Below are positions 1 to 9,821 of a DNA stretch of 64,000 bases, piece by piece. The translations under genes were made by a program, and so were the position numbers. The first letter of the stretch is position 1; every line of letters begins with the position of its first letter. The DNA lies in the NCBI GenBank assembly GCA_937928385.1, contig CALEZD010000103.1, forward strand, positions 1 through 64,000, read 5' to 3'. The notes under the pieces are model-generated. The model was given only the letters and a program-made list of their open reading frames with translations. It was not told where the DNA came from and searched no databases. The stretch is from an uncultured Bacteroidota bacterium. Lineage in GTDB: Bacteria; Bacteroidota; Bacteroidia; Chitinophagales; Chitinophagaceae.

Positions 1-410
1 CACCTGCAGAGTCGGCAGTGGCAAATAGCTTGAGCGTGTCCTCCTCGCATATAGGTGAGTTATTGGATGTATTGACCACCGGGGCGTTGGGGTCAATTAA
101 TAAAATAGTGGCTACACTGTCCGAAGTACAGTTGTTTTGCGTGATAGCAATACCCGTGTATGTTCCCGCGCTGAGGCCACTGATGGTAAGTATTCCTGTG
201 CCATTGGTGCTGATGTTTTGCGGTGTCTGTGCAATACTGTTGTGCCTGAAGTTAACAGTGTAGTTCGTATTGTTCTTCAATCCATAAAGGCTGACAGTAC
301 CCTCGTTGCCACCACATGTAGTGGGATGAGAATATGCATAAGTGTCGATGATGGGTACATCATACACGATTACAATGGCTGTGTCGGGCAGCGATACACA
401 ATTGTTGACT
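1..410 (-). repeat. Copy 1 of 759-bp in-frame tandem repeat in the adhesin gene
   Basis: Bases 1-410 match 760-1169 at an offset of 759 bases (253 codons, so in frame). I counted about 25-30 differences over this stretch by eye, roughly 94% identity. The repeat period covers two Ig-like modules of the first type and one of the second. This copy probably continues beyond the left edge. Confidence 0.9.
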
Positions 411-3400
411 GTAGCGGTTACGATGTAATTACCTGTATTGGGCGTGTCTACATTTCCGGCACCTGTGTTTTGTGTATTGGCACTGAAACTGAGTGGCCCT
501 GTCCAGCTATAAGTTGCCCCTGCCACATTAGAGGCGGTGAGCATCAATGAATCGCCTGTACACAATGGGCTGTTGCTGCCCGCAACCGGGGTTGCTGGTG
601 TGGGGTGAACAATTACTGTAGTAGTATCAGCTATAGATGTACAATTATTTTTTGTTGCGGTCAGGATATACATTCCTGACTGTGCGGGTATTGCATTGGT
701 AATAACAGGATTTTGAGAAGTGCTGCTGTAGCTCAACGGCCCTGTCCAGCTCCATGTGACACCTGCAGAGTCGGCAGTGGCAAATAGCTTGAGCGTGTCC
801 TCCTCGCATATAGGCGAGTTGTTGGATGTATTGACCACCGGGGCATTGGGGTCAATTAATATAATAGTGGCTACACTGTCCGAAGTACAGTTGTTTTGCG
901 TGATGGCAATACCCGTGTATGTTCCCGCGCTGAGGCTGCTGATGGTAAGTATGCCTGTGCCATTAGTGCTGATGTTTTGAGGAGCCTGTGCAATACTGTT
1001 GTGCCTGAAGTTGACAGTGTAGTTTGTATTGTTCTTCAACCCATAGAGGCTGACAGTCCCCTCGTTGCCACCGCAGGTAGTAGGATGAGAATATGCATAA
1101 GTGTCGATGATGGGTACATCATACACGATGACAATGGCTGTGTCGGGCAGCGATACGCAATTGTTTATTGTAGCTGTAACAATATAATAACCTGAGTTTG
1201 TAGTGTCTACGGTGTCAATGCCTGTATATTGCCTGGTGTCGCTGAACGATTGAGGTCCTGTCCAGTTATAACTGGCTCCGGTAACATCTGTAGCAATAAG
1301 TACAAGTGATTGCCCTGAACATATCGGACTGTTGCTCTCAGCATCAGGACTTGCCGGTGTAGGATGTACGACTATTTGAACAGAATCTGATAATGATGTG
1401 CAGTTGTTTTTAGTGGCGGTTAGCTTGTAATATCCGGATTGTGATGACAGGACATTCAGGATAACAGGATTTTGTGTTGTATCGCTGAACGATAGCGGCC
1501 CTGTCCAGTTCCATGTAACTCCGATAGAATCGGATGTGCCTGACAGGTTCAATGTGTCATTTTCGCACAAAGGGGTACTGCCCGATACGTTTATTACCGG
1601 TGGATTCGGGTTTAAAAGTGTGACAGCATTTATGCTATTTGACACACAATTATTAGCCGCTGTTACTGTGATACTACCGTATATAGCAGCACCGAGGTTT
1701 GCAATGACAACTTTTCCGGATGCGTTGCTGGACTGGTTAATTGGTGTTTGTGCTACGTTATTCTTTTTGAAATTAATTGTATAGGAAGTGCTTGCCGAAA
1801 GACCACTAATAATTATAGAGCCATCGGTGCCTGAGCATGTTGTTGGGTTGAAAAACGTATCAAGGGTAATGGTAGGAGGAGTTGGGTCAATCAGTAATAA
1901 TGTATCAATAGGGTCTGACACGCAACCATTGGGAGCAGTTACCGTTAGATTTGTATAGACACCCGCCACAAGGTTGGGAATAATAAGATTGCCCGATGAA
2001 TTTGTGGCGATAGAAGATGCAGACTGAGGTGTGCCGCCGAGGTTATAATTTACAGAATAAGATGTGCTGGCTGATAATCCTGAAAGTGTTACACTGCCAT
2101 CAGATCCTCCGCATGTAGTAGGGTGAGCCAGGGAAGAACCTCCTACTATTGGCGCCGGATTTGCATTAATTGTAACTACTGTCGTGTCCGGCATTGATGT
2201 ACAGGAATTAACAGCTACAGTGAGTATGTAAGCTCCAGACATGGAAGACTGAACATTTGTAATAACCGGGTTTTGCTGTGTAGAACTAAAACCTGAAGGG
2301 CCTGTCCAGCTATATGTTGCATTGCTGATATTGCCTGCATTGAGTTGTAAGGTGTTGCCTGTACATAATGGCCCGTTATTAGACGTTGTCGGAGTGTCTG
2401 GTGTCGGGTGTACAATTACATTGGTAGATACAGGCACAGAATTACATCCGTTTATTGTGCTGTTTACATAATAGGTGCCGGCCTCATCTACAGTTGCATT
2501 GGGTATTGACGGGTTTTGATTTGTAGAACTGAAGCTGTTTGGCCCGGTCCATACGTAATTTGCGCCGCTTACTGTTGAAGCTGTTAGCTCAATAGTATCC
2601 CCTTCGCAAACGGGGGTGTTGTTGGAAGGGGTTGGTGCAGTTGGTACTTGTTTCACCAATACTACTTCCGTATCAATAGATGATGTACACCCGTTTACAG
2701 TAACAGATACTGAATACACTCCAGACATGGTGGTGTCTGATGGTACCCTCACAGGGTTCTGCTGTGTGCTGGTGTAATTATTAGGGCCGTCCCAGGTATA
2801 TGTTGCACCTGTAGTTGATGATGTTGATAATAACAGGCTGTCACCGCTGCATATAGGGCTGTTACTGGTTGCTATCGGTGTTGAGGGGATAGCAAATACA
2901 TCCACAAGTACAGTATCAGTTTGTGAAGTACAGTTGTTTTTGGTAGCAGTAACAAGGTAAGCTCCTGTATTACTTACTGTCGCGTTATTAATTGTGGGAT
3001 TTTGCGCTGATGAACTAAAGCTTAACGGCCCCGTCCACGAATAGGTTACACCTGATGAGTCTGCAGCAGCAGATAGTAATATAGTATCACCAACGCACAG
3101 GGGGCTGTTGGAAGATGCATTTACTACCGGAGACGAGGGGTCTGAGAGTATTACATCTGCCGCCATGGCAGATGTACATCCACTGAGCGTTACCCTTATT
3201 TGCGAGTATGTGCCTGCTGACAGGCCAGAGATGACAAGGCTGCCGCTTCCGTTGGTGGATATATTAGCGGGTGATTGAGGGGTGCTGTTTTTGCTGTAGT
3301 TGACTATATATGAAGTCGAAGGTTTCAACCCACTTAATGTGATTGTGCCCTGGGTACCGCTGCAGCTGGTAGGCTGGCTGCTTATCACACTACCTATAAC

Positions 3401-5389
3401 AGGTATATGGTTGATAACAGCCGTAGTAGTGTCAGGCAAAGACAGGCAACTGTTGGTAGTTGAAATAGCGCGAACAATATATTTTCCTGATTTCGAAGTG
3501 TCTGCGTTAGATATTGATGGGTTTTGCAAAGTAGAACTGAAACTTGCAGGGCCTGACCATATATAAGTTGCATTGGTAACATTGGTTGCATACAGGTTGA
3601 GCGTACTGCCCGCGCATAGTGCCCCGTTGTTGGTGGCAGTTGGTTTGGCAGGCCTAGGTTTGATAGTAACTGCGGTAGTGTCCGGCCTGGAAGTACAATG
3701 GAGTTTACTTGACTTCAGAATATAGTTGCCTCCGCCCGATAGAGCAACATTTGGTACAACCGGGTTTTGCGAAGTGGATGAAAATCCGCCGGGTCCTGTC
3801 CAGCGGTATCCATAACCCGTGGGGGCGTTGGTGGAAAATAATTTCAGCGAGTCACCCTCGCAAACGGCGCTGTTGCTGGATGCCTGCAACGTATCGTAAC
3901 GTATATCCAGTATGTTGACCGTGACCGTATCGCTGTTTTTGGAACAATATTGCGTGGCACTGTTGGTTACCCGGTATTGGGTATTGGTTGTTGGCCAGGC
4001 AAAAGGTTCCTTACATGTTGTGCAGCTAAGAGAGGTAATACCGGAACCACCAGCCAATGCCGACCATGTAAATACAGACCCGCCGACGGCTATAAGCTTT
4101 ACGGTGTCGCCGTAACAAAGCGTCGTATCTTTTACGATATCCGTAATGGGCCAGATATAGATAGGCAATACGAATGTCTGTGAAATCAGTGCTCCCGGAG
4201 ATTTGCAGGTAGAATCTTTTACTGTTACTGTAAATACCCTAAGCCCTGTGTCTAACGTGCCGGGTGTCCACGAGAAACATCCTCTTATTGAATCAGTACC
4301 CTGGCCGGTATAAGTTACGCTTGAGTTGGGTGCTGATGCGTTATGGTTGTCTGTTGCTTTCAGTTTGGCAGCAGTGTCGGTTGATTTCATGTCGAAGCAG
4401 AAACTCATAGCCACACCTGCACATGCCTGAATTTTGCCGCTGACCAACGTCGCCCCCGAAATAGTACTGGAAACCGTATTGACAATAGGGCCGGGTACGC
4501 TACAGTTAATCACATATACTTGTATATCGCGCATTACTGTGCCTATCAACACGCCGTTCCTGTATTCTTTTATCACCGTCGTCAGGGTAGCAGCGCCTAA
4601 TTGGGTTGGCTTAAAGGTCATTTGCCCTGTAGTCGTGTCCAGCACAAACGAGTTGTTCGTTTGCAATGGATTGGTAGTGGTGTTGAATGCAGGCGACGCG
4701 GCTGCATAGGTGATATTTGTAGTTGTCATAGGGCAGCCACCCGCTGTATTCTGCGGCCTGGACATTTCAAATACCAATGAGTCGGAGTTGGGGTCTACGC
4801 CACCATTATTGTATGTATAGTTCTGGTTGATACAAACAGAAGGAACAGGCTTTACCGAAAAATAGGGCGATGAGTTCCCTTGTGCGGCAACATTATTCAG
4901 TGTGGCTTCTACATACAGCGATGTAGAGCCCGCATTCACCAGGTTAACACTTGGGTTTCGGGCTGCCAGTTGCACATTGAATTTCCATGCATTGCAGCGC
5001 GAGGGTAGTGTAACAGTAGCAGAATACCACCACTCCTGGTAACCGGGCATAACAGACGTACTGCTGCTGCACCTTGTACCAACACCTGCACAACCTGTAC
5101 TTACCGGGCTACCGTTCGCAGAACTGTCAGGTAGTTTGGTAATCCTGTTCATATACATTGTGTTGCTGTAAAAGGAGCAGGAATTGGTGATACATAAAAG
5201 TACTGAGTTATTGCCGGGAGCCCCCGCCCCCGAACAATCCCTGTAAAACTTAAAGTAAACCCTGTATGTGGAGTCGCTTACCCATTCATAAGAAATTTCT
5301 CCTCCTGCAGCGTGGGTAGCCTTAGCTGTATTAGTAAATAGTACTGACAGTGAGAACATTGTCAGCAACAGTAATGTGTGTTTGTTCAT
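1..5389 (-). CDS. Giant secreted Ig-like repeat protein, C-terminus beyond left edge
   Basis: Open on the minus strand from an ATG at 5389 to the window edge, giving 1796 codons without a stop that I could find. The N-terminus is a signal peptide (MNKHTLLLLTMFSLSVLF, then an Ala-rich cleavage region) followed by a THAAGGEISYEW segment with a YFKFYRDC motif, common at the start of Bacteroidota surface repeat proteins. From about residue 440 it is a chain of about twelve Ig/PKD-like modules (consensus N-S-P-x-C-x-G-D-T-L-x-L, then W-T-G-P, ending G-x-Y-x-V-T-A-T) interleaved with five modules of a second type (H-P-T-T-C-G-G-x-x-G-T-V, then S-G-L-S-A-G-T-Y). Such proteins usually end in a T9SS or gliding-motility C-terminal domain and act as adhesins outside the cell; that end is not visible here. 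Confidence 0.88.
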   Translation of the reverse strand, partial: MNKHTLLLLTMFSLSVLFTNTAKATHAAGGEISYEWVSDSTYRVYFKFYRDCSGAGAPGNNSVLLCITNSCSFYSNTMYMNRITKLPDSSANGSPVSTGCAGVGTRCSSSTSVMPGYQEWWYSATVTLPSRCNAWKFNVQLAARNPSVNLVNAGSTSLYVEATLNNVAAQGNSSPYFSVKPVPSVCINQNYTYNNGGVDPNSDSLVFEMSRPQNTAGGCPMTTTNITYAAASPAFNTTTNPLQTNNSFVLDTTTGQMTFKPTQLGAATLTTVIKEYRNGVLIGTVMRDIQVYVINCSVPGPIVNTVSSTISGATLVSGKIQACAGVAMSFCFDMKSTDTAAKLKATDNHNASAPNSSVTYTGQGTDSIRGCFSWTPGTLDTGLRVFTVTVKDSTCKSPGALISQTFVLPIYIWPITDIVKDTTLCYGDTVKLIAVGGSVFTWSALAGGSGITSLSCTTCKEPFAWPTTNTQYRVTNSATQYCSKNSDTVTVNILDIRYDTLQASSNSAVCEGDSLKLFSTNAPTGYGYRWTGPGGFSSTSQNPVVPNVALSGGGNYILKSSKLHCTSRPDTTAVTIKPRPAKPTATNNGALCAGSTLNLYATNVTNATYIWSGPASFSSTLQNPSISNADTSKSGKYIVRAISTTNSCLSLPDTTTAVINHIPVIGSVISSQPTSCSGTQGTITLSGLKPSTSYIVNYSKNSTPQSPANISTNGSGSLVISGLSAGTYSQIRVTLSGCTSAMAADVILSDPSSPVVNASSNSPLCVGDTILLSAAADSSGVTYSWTGPLSFSSSAQNPTINNATVSNTGAYLVTATKNNCTSQTDTVLVDVFAIPSTPIATSNSPICSGDSLLLSTSSTTGATYTWDGPNNYTSTQQNPVRVPSDTTMSGVYSVSVTVNGCTSSIDTEVVLVKQVPTAPTPSNNTPVCEGDTIELTASTVSGANYVWTGPNSFSSTNQNPSIPNATVDEAGTYYVNSTINGCNSVPVSTNVIVHPTPDTPTTSNNGPLCTGNTLQLNAGNISNATYSWTGPSGFSSTQQNPVITNVQSSMSGAYILTVAVNSCTSMPDTTVVTINANPAPIVGGSSLAHPTTCGGSDGSVTLSGLSASTSYSVNYNLGGTPQSASSIATNSSGNLIIPNLVAGVYTNLTVTAPNGCVSDPIDTLLLIDPTPPTITLDTFFNPTTCSGTDGSIIISGLSASTSYTINFKKNNVAQTPINQSSNASGKVVIANLGAAIYGSITVTAANNCVSNSINAVTLLNPNPPVINVSGSTPLCENDTLNLSGTSDSIGVTWNWTGPLSFSDTTQNPVILNVLSSQSGYYKLTATKNNCTSLSDSVQIVVHPTPASPDAESNSPICSGQSLVLIATDVTGASYNWTGPQSFSDTRQYTGIDTVDTTNSGYYIVTATINNCVSLPDTAIVIVYDVPIIDTYAYSHPTTCGGNEGTVSLYGLKNNTNYTVNFRHNSIAQAPQNISTNGTGILTISSLSAGTYTGIAITQNNCTSDSVATIILIDPNAPVVNTSNNSPICEEDTLKLFATADSAGVTWSWTGPLSYSSTSQNPVITNAIPAQSGMYILTATKNNCTSIADTTTVIVHPTPATPVAGSNSPLCTGDSLMLTASNVAGATYSWTGPLSFSANTQNTGAGNVDTPNTGNYIVTATVNNCVSLPDTAIVIVYDVPIIDTYAYSHPTTCGGNEGTVSLYGLKNNTNYTVNFRHNSIAQTPQNISTNGTGILTISGLSAGTYTGIAITQNNCTSDSVATILLIDPNAPVVNTSNNSPICEEDTLKLFATADSAG
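760..1169 (-). repeat. Copy 2 of 759-bp in-frame tandem repeat in the adhesin gene
   Basis: Partner of the repeat at 1-410. Similarity drops after about 1170, where the two copies keep only module-level resemblance. The preserved reading frame and high identity suggest a recent duplication. Confidence 0.9.
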
Positions 5390-5721
5390 TTGTTCAAGTA
5401 ATAATACGCACGATCTAAGCGGCTACAGTGACTTTACAAAATACATATTTGATTTAGTTTTTCACATGCTGCATATCATCGCCTCATATAAATTATATTG
5501 TTTTTAATCTGCAGTTGAATTAAAATAAAATATAATACAATCTTCTGATTGAATTTGTCCAATAAATTTTTTTATCTAAAATTTGTTATTTAGATGTTAA
5601 TGGTTGTATATTTACAATCTACAGGCATAACCTGCCCGTGCACATATATTTTATAAGAGAGATGAGTTAAATGGCTATTATGGCCATAACAGTTTATTGT
5701 GCACAAATAAAAACTTACAAA
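5390..5721. other. AT-rich divergent intergenic region
   Basis: About 330 bases between the divergent adhesin and lipoprotein genes. It is strongly AT-rich and holds no convincing ORF. TATATTTA near 5607, just after a TTG, resembles a weak Bacteroidota -7 box that could serve the lipoprotein gene. No clear match to the full consensus was found for the adhesin direction. Confidence 0.45.
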
Positions 5722-6279
5722 ATGTATATGAGGGTTCTATTTTATTCGCTATTGGCGCTAACAGTGAGTTTTGCCGCCTGCAAAAAACTGAAACAAGCAT
5801 TGAACATCACTATCACCGTGCCTTACGATGATGTAGTAACAGTCGCAGGCCTGCCAGGTGACCCGCACGTTCCTGCTTCCGGGTTGAAGGAGTCTTTGCC
5901 GTTAATATCCATCCCAACAAACTCTGAAGATATATTGGAGGATAACGAGTCGGCCGTAGACCTGGTGACGAGTGTAAAGCTTTCGAAACTGAATGTAGAT
6001 ATGTTACTGCCCAGCAACCAGGATTTTAGTGTTATGGACTCAGTATGGATATACCTTTCAGCGAACGGGGTTTCAGAGCGATTGGCAGCGTACAACTATA
6101 ACGTGCCCGATACAGGACGAACTATTGAATTAACCACTGCCGATATAGACCTGATGGATGTTTTTGTAGCTGATACTATGAGGGTTCGTATAGAGGCGTT
6201 TTTTGTGAAAGATGTTTCGCGGTCCAACACCCTGAAGTTTGATATGAAACTAAAAGTGAATGCCGACCTGCTGAACTAA
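5722..6279 (+). CDS. Predicted lipoprotein of unknown function
   Basis: 185 residues starting MYMRVLFYSLLALTVSFAAC, a lipoprotein signal peptide with lipobox S-F-A-A-C; the Cys would be lipidated, placing the protein in the inner or outer membrane facing the periplasm. An in-frame ATG exists at 5671, but the extra 17 residues would sit before the signal peptide, so the ATG at 5722 (or 5728) is preferred. The mature part is acidic and beta-rich with no family I recognise. It is monocistronic: divergent from the adhesin and closed by a strong terminator at 6340-6375. Confidence 0.7.
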   Translation: MYMRVLFYSLLALTVSFAACKKLKQALNITITVPYDDVVTVAGLPGDPHVPASGLKESLPLISIPTNSEDILEDNESAVDLVTSVKLSKLNVDMLLPSNQDFSVMDSVWIYLSANGVSERLAAYNYNVPDTGRTIELTTADIDLMDVFVADTMRVRIEAFFVKDVSRSNTLKFDMKLKVNADLLN

Positions 6280-6339
6280 TATCAGCCAATCAGTCAGTTT
6301 AATCAACCAGTGTACTGAAATAAATTCAGTTGAGAATCA

Positions 6340-6375
6340 ACGGATAAGACAAGCTGTCTTATCCGTTTTTCTTTT
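6340..6375 (+). terminator. Intrinsic terminator after the lipoprotein gene
   Basis: Perfect 12-bp stem (6340-6351 pairing with 6355-6366), 3-base loop AGC, followed by TTTTCTTTTT. Confidence 0.9.
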
Positions 6376-6447
6376 TCTGCCAATACTACCTGTTGCAGGT
6401 TTTGGAACAGTTTTTAGGGTTGTTTGGGTAAGGAGAAAATAAAAAAG

Positions 6448-9084
6448 ATGAACCTGAACAATTTTACGATTAAGGCACAGGAAATGCTGCAACAAGCACA
6501 GCAACAGGCATTTAATCACCAGAGCCCTAATATAGAAACCGCACATTTGCTGAAGGCATTGCTGGATGATAAGGAGGGGCCGATATCCTATTTGCTGAAG
6601 AAAAACGATGTGAATACAGGATTGGTAGAAAGTAAGCTGAATGAGGCTATTGAGAAATTACCCAAAATTACCTCAGGTGAACCTGCGCAAACGGTAAGCC
6701 GCGAGGTAAATAACGCCATACTGAAAGCAGGTGCCATACTCAAGCAGTTTGGTGATGAATTTGTAACGCAGGAACACCTGCTGATTGCCCTGCTACAGGT
6801 AAATGATAATACAGCTAAGATATTAAAAGACGGTGGCCTGACTGAAAAAGGACTGGTGGCCGCTATCAAAGAGCTACGCAAAGGCAGTAAGGTAGATTCG
6901 CAGACAGCAGGGCAGCAATACAACTCGTTGGACCGCTATGCCAAGAACCTGAACGAACTGGCGCGTGCCGGCAAACTGGATCCCGTAATAGGCCGCGATG
7001 AAGAAATACGCCGCACACTGCATATACTCTCGCGCAGGAGCAAGAACAACCCCATACTGGTGGGTGAGCCCGGCGTTGGTAAAACAGCCATTATAGAAGG
7101 GCTGGCACACCGTATCATCAACGGCGATGTGCCGGACAACCTGAAATCAAAAATTATATACGCACTGGATATGGGCTCGCTGATGGCTGGTGCCAAATAC
7201 CGTGGTGAATTTGAAGAAAGGCTGAAAGCGGTCATCAAAGAAGTGACTGAGAGCGATGGCACCATCATCATGTTTATAGACGAGATACACACGCTGATAG
7301 GAGCGGGTGCGATGGAAGGGGCTATGGATGCCGCTAATATATTGAAGCCCGCACTGGCCCGTGGTGAGCTGAGAGCTATCGGTGCGACTACGTTAAATGA
7401 ATATCAAAAATACTTTGAAAAAGATAAAGCGCTCGAACGCCGTTTCCAGAAGGTGCTGGTAGACGAGCCGAGTGTTGAGGATGCCATAAGTATATTGCGC
7501 GGGCTGAAAGAGCGCTATGAACATCACCACCAGGTGCGTATTAAAGACGAAGCAATTATAGCAGCGGTAGAATTGTCGCACAGGTATGTTACCGACCGTT
7601 TCCTGCCCGATAAGGCTATAGACCTGATAGACGAAAGCGCGGCAAAACTGAAGCTGGAAATTAATTCCATGCCGGAGGAACTGGACGAACTGGAGCGTCG
7701 TATACGTCAACTGGAGATAGAGCGTGAGGCCATCAAGCGCGAAAATGATAAGGCTAAGCTGAAACAACTGAACCAGGATATATCCCTGCTGAACGTAGAG
7801 CGCGATACACTGAAGGCCAAATGGCTGGAAGAAAAAGATATTGTAGAAAAGCTGAACGAAGCCAAGGGGTCAATCGAAGACCTGAAGCTTCAGGCCGAAC
7901 AGTTGGAGCGCGAGGGTGATTATGGCAAGGTGGCCGAGATACGCTATGGCAAGATACAGGAACAGGAAGCCAAAGTTGAGCAACTGAGCAAGCAACTGGA
8001 CGATATGGGTGCAGAGCGCAAACGCTTGCTGAAGGAAGAGGTGGATGCGGAAGATATAGCTGAGAATGTAGCTAAAGCTACAGGTATACCCGTACAGCGC
8101 ATGCTACAGAGCGAGCGGGAAAAGCTGCTGCACCTGGAGGATGAACTGCATAAGCGTGTGATAGGACAGGACGAAGCTATAGAAGCCGTTTCTGACGCTA
8201 TTCGCCGTGGCAGGGCGGGCTTACAAGACCCCCGCAGGCCCATAGGTTCTTTCATCTTCCTGGGTACTACGGGCGTAGGTAAAACAGAACTGGCCAAAGC
8301 GCTGGCGGAAGTACTGTTTGACGACGATAGTATGATGACCCGTATAGACATGAGCGAATACCAGGAGAAGCATAGCGTAAGCAGGCTGGTAGGTGCACCT
8401 CCGGGCTATGTGGGCTACGAAGAGGGTGGCCAGTTGACCGAAGCTGTAAGGCGCAAACCATATTCAGTGATACTGCTGGACGAAATAGAGAAGGCACACC
8501 CCGACACCTTCAATGTACTATTGCAGGTGCTGGACGATGGCCGCCTGACAGATAACAAGGGCAGGGTGGTGAATTTTAAAAATACCATTGTCATCATGAC
8601 CAGCAATATGGGTAGCCATATTATACAGGAAAACTTTGCAGAACTGGAAGGGAAGAATATAGATATGGTGGTGGATAGCACCCGCGAGCAGGTGATGGAG
8701 CTGTTGAAACAGACGTTGAGGCCGGAATTTCTGAATAGGGTGGACGATGTGATTATGTTCCGTCCGCTGATGAGGGATGAGATAAAAGGTATCATCAGGA
8801 TACAGTTGGAGAACCTGCAAAAGCAACTGGCAGAGCAGGATATTGAGCTGAAATTCTCTGATTATGCGCTTAGTTACCTGGCTGAGCGTGGATTTGACCC
8901 GCAATATGGTGCGAGGCCGCTGAAACGTGTGATACAGAAGGATATCATTAATATGCTGAGCCGTAAAATAATAGCCGGTGAGGTGGATAAAAGCAAACCA
9001 CTGATGATAGATGTGTTTGACGGGGTGGTGGTTATCAGGAACAATGGTAATACGCCTGGCAAAGAAGAGACGGTGAAAGAATAA
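6448..9084 (+). CDS. clpB: Chaperone protein ClpB (Hsp100 disaggregase)
   Basis: 878-residue AAA+ disaggregase that works with DnaK to rescue aggregated proteins in the cytoplasm. The Clp N-domain occupies about residues 1-145, with the first Walker A (GEPGVGKT) near 206 and its Walker B (FIDEIHTLIGAG) after it. A long charged coiled-coil M-domain spans about 410-530, then the second Walker A (GTTGVGKTE) near 605 and a ClpB C-terminal domain. The M-domain separates ClpB from ClpA. The ATG at 6448 is preferred over an upstream TTG at 6424 because AAGGAG sits 12-17 bases before it and MNLNNFT matches family N-termini. It appears to stand alone between terminators. Confidence 0.97.
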   Translation: MNLNNFTIKAQEMLQQAQQQAFNHQSPNIETAHLLKALLDDKEGPISYLLKKNDVNTGLVESKLNEAIEKLPKITSGEPAQTVSREVNNAILKAGAILKQFGDEFVTQEHLLIALLQVNDNTAKILKDGGLTEKGLVAAIKELRKGSKVDSQTAGQQYNSLDRYAKNLNELARAGKLDPVIGRDEEIRRTLHILSRRSKNNPILVGEPGVGKTAIIEGLAHRIINGDVPDNLKSKIIYALDMGSLMAGAKYRGEFEERLKAVIKEVTESDGTIIMFIDEIHTLIGAGAMEGAMDAANILKPALARGELRAIGATTLNEYQKYFEKDKALERRFQKVLVDEPSVEDAISILRGLKERYEHHHQVRIKDEAIIAAVELSHRYVTDRFLPDKAIDLIDESAAKLKLEINSMPEELDELERRIRQLEIEREAIKRENDKAKLKQLNQDISLLNVERDTLKAKWLEEKDIVEKLNEAKGSIEDLKLQAEQLEREGDYGKVAEIRYGKIQEQEAKVEQLSKQLDDMGAERKRLLKEEVDAEDIAENVAKATGIPVQRMLQSEREKLLHLEDELHKRVIGQDEAIEAVSDAIRRGRAGLQDPRRPIGSFIFLGTTGVGKTELAKALAEVLFDDDSMMTRIDMSEYQEKHSVSRLVGAPPGYVGYEEGGQLTEAVRRKPYSVILLDEIEKAHPDTFNVLLQVLDDGRLTDNKGRVVNFKNTIVIMTSNMGSHIIQENFAELEGKNIDMVVDSTREQVMELLKQTLRPEFLNRVDDVIMFRPLMRDEIKGIIRIQLENLQKQLAEQDIELKFSDYALSYLAERGFDPQYGARPLKRVIQKDIINMLSRKIIAGEVDKSKPLMIDVFDGVVVIRNNGNTPGKEETVKE

Positions 9085-9104
9085 AGTTGGTTTTTCATAA
9101 GGAT

Positions 9105-9118
9105 GTCCCGAAAGGGAC
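9105..9118. repeat. Short GC palindrome
   Basis: GTCCC-GAAA-GGGAC, a 5-bp stem with a GAAA tetraloop, just downstream of clpB and before its terminator. One of several short GC-rich palindromes in intergenic DNA of this window. Confidence 0.6.
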
Positions 9119-9130
9119 GGGTTTTGGTTA

Positions 9131-9161
9131 AGTGCCTTGCTGTTGAGCGAGGCACTTTTTT
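9131..9161 (+). terminator. Intrinsic terminator after clpB
   Basis: 11-bp stem (9131-9141 with 9146-9156, one G-T pair), GTTG loop, followed by a run of T. Confidence 0.88.
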
Positions 9162-9183
9162 ATATCTATCCCAAATTGAAGGG

Positions 9184-9215
9184 TTGATTATACACAGAAA
9201 TAACCCGTAACTTTA
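9184..9215 (+). promoter_or_regulatory. Predicted Bacteroidota promoter for the 9247 gene
   Basis: TTG at 9184-9186, 21-base spacer, TAACTTTA at 9208-9215, 31 bases before the ATG at 9247. It fits the Bacteroidota -33/-7 pattern except for the last base. Confidence 0.5.
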
Positions 9216-9246
9216 TAGTATTGTTTACCACAAAACAATTAGCAGT

Positions 9247-9606
9247 ATGTTGCCCATACCGAATGATATAGAAGTAGAGAACCTCAGGGAAATGAAGGTA
9301 ACAGAAGTATGTTATGCCCCGGATGCCATTACTATCCATTTTGATGATGTGTCGTTTATTGAAATTAAAGGATATTTTGCCCTGCGAATAGGCAAGCAGC
9401 GGCACGAATATTACAAGCTTACCCCTGTAAACGGCGACTACGGCCTGTTGCAACTTTTAGGTAAAGAAGTGGCTGAGGTGTACCTGAACGGCAACCGCGA
9501 CAGCATGACTGTTGAATTTACCGAAGATTGCCGCCTGGAACTGAAAGGGCATCTGGCCGAAGATATGTACACCATCCATGTAGGTGATAGGGAAGCGGAG
9601 GTGTAG
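9247..9606 (+). CDS. Small cytoplasmic protein of unknown function
   Basis: 119 residues, no signal peptide or membrane segment. The sequence alternates short beta-like stretches (ITIHFDDVSFIEIKGYF, MTVEFTEDCRLELKGHL), giving an internal two-fold look: each half ends in an acidic/hydrophobic strand followed by E-[IL]-K-G. No catalytic motif is visible and I do not recognise the family. It is flanked by the clpB terminator and the tRNA-Trp promoter, so it is probably transcribed alone from the promoter at 9184-9215. Confidence 0.65.
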   Translation: MLPIPNDIEVENLREMKVTEVCYAPDAITIHFDDVSFIEIKGYFALRIGKQRHEYYKLTPVNGDYGLLQLLGKEVAEVYLNGNRDSMTVEFTEDCRLELKGHLAEDMYTIHVGDREAEV

Positions 9607-9750
9607 ATGTTAGATTCTGCAATGTCAGGATGCTTCATGACAATATTTTAATGCATTATAATTGACAAAAAATTTCATGTATCAACGTTCTTGCTGAAAA
9701 ATACTGTCCGGCAGCCCAAAATCACCTGCATTTTTTCCAAAAGATTTTTC

Positions 9751-9758
9751 TATCTTTG
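9751..9758 (+). promoter_or_regulatory. Promoter -7 box of the tRNA-Trp/secE/nusG unit
   Basis: TATCTTTG followed by CAG, an exact match to the Bacteroidota TAnnTTTG element, in a T-rich context, 63 bases before the tRNA 5' end. Transcription should start near 9762. Confidence 0.75.
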
Positions 9759-9763
9759 CAGTC

Positions 9764-9786
9764 GCCCCGCAAGTAGGGGGCTTTTT
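9764..9786 (+). terminator. Terminator-like hairpin at the predicted transcription start
   Basis: GCCCC, loop, GGGGGC followed directly by TTTTT. It begins within a few bases of the start predicted from the TATCTTTG box, so it would form the 5' end of the tRNA-Trp precursor. It could be an attenuator or simply a 5' stabilising hairpin. Confidence 0.45.
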
Positions 9787-9821
9787 AATTTGCGGTAGTT
9801 TTCAGGCTAAAGCAATAAAAT

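Noticed and set aside
137..1195. Plus-strand open frames in the adhesin repeats
   Set aside because: They are antisense to the Ig-like repeats, duplicated with them, and have no coding character.
1..5389. CRISPR-like array from the regular repeats
   Set aside because: Repeats are long, coding and in frame; no short identical repeats with unique spacers.
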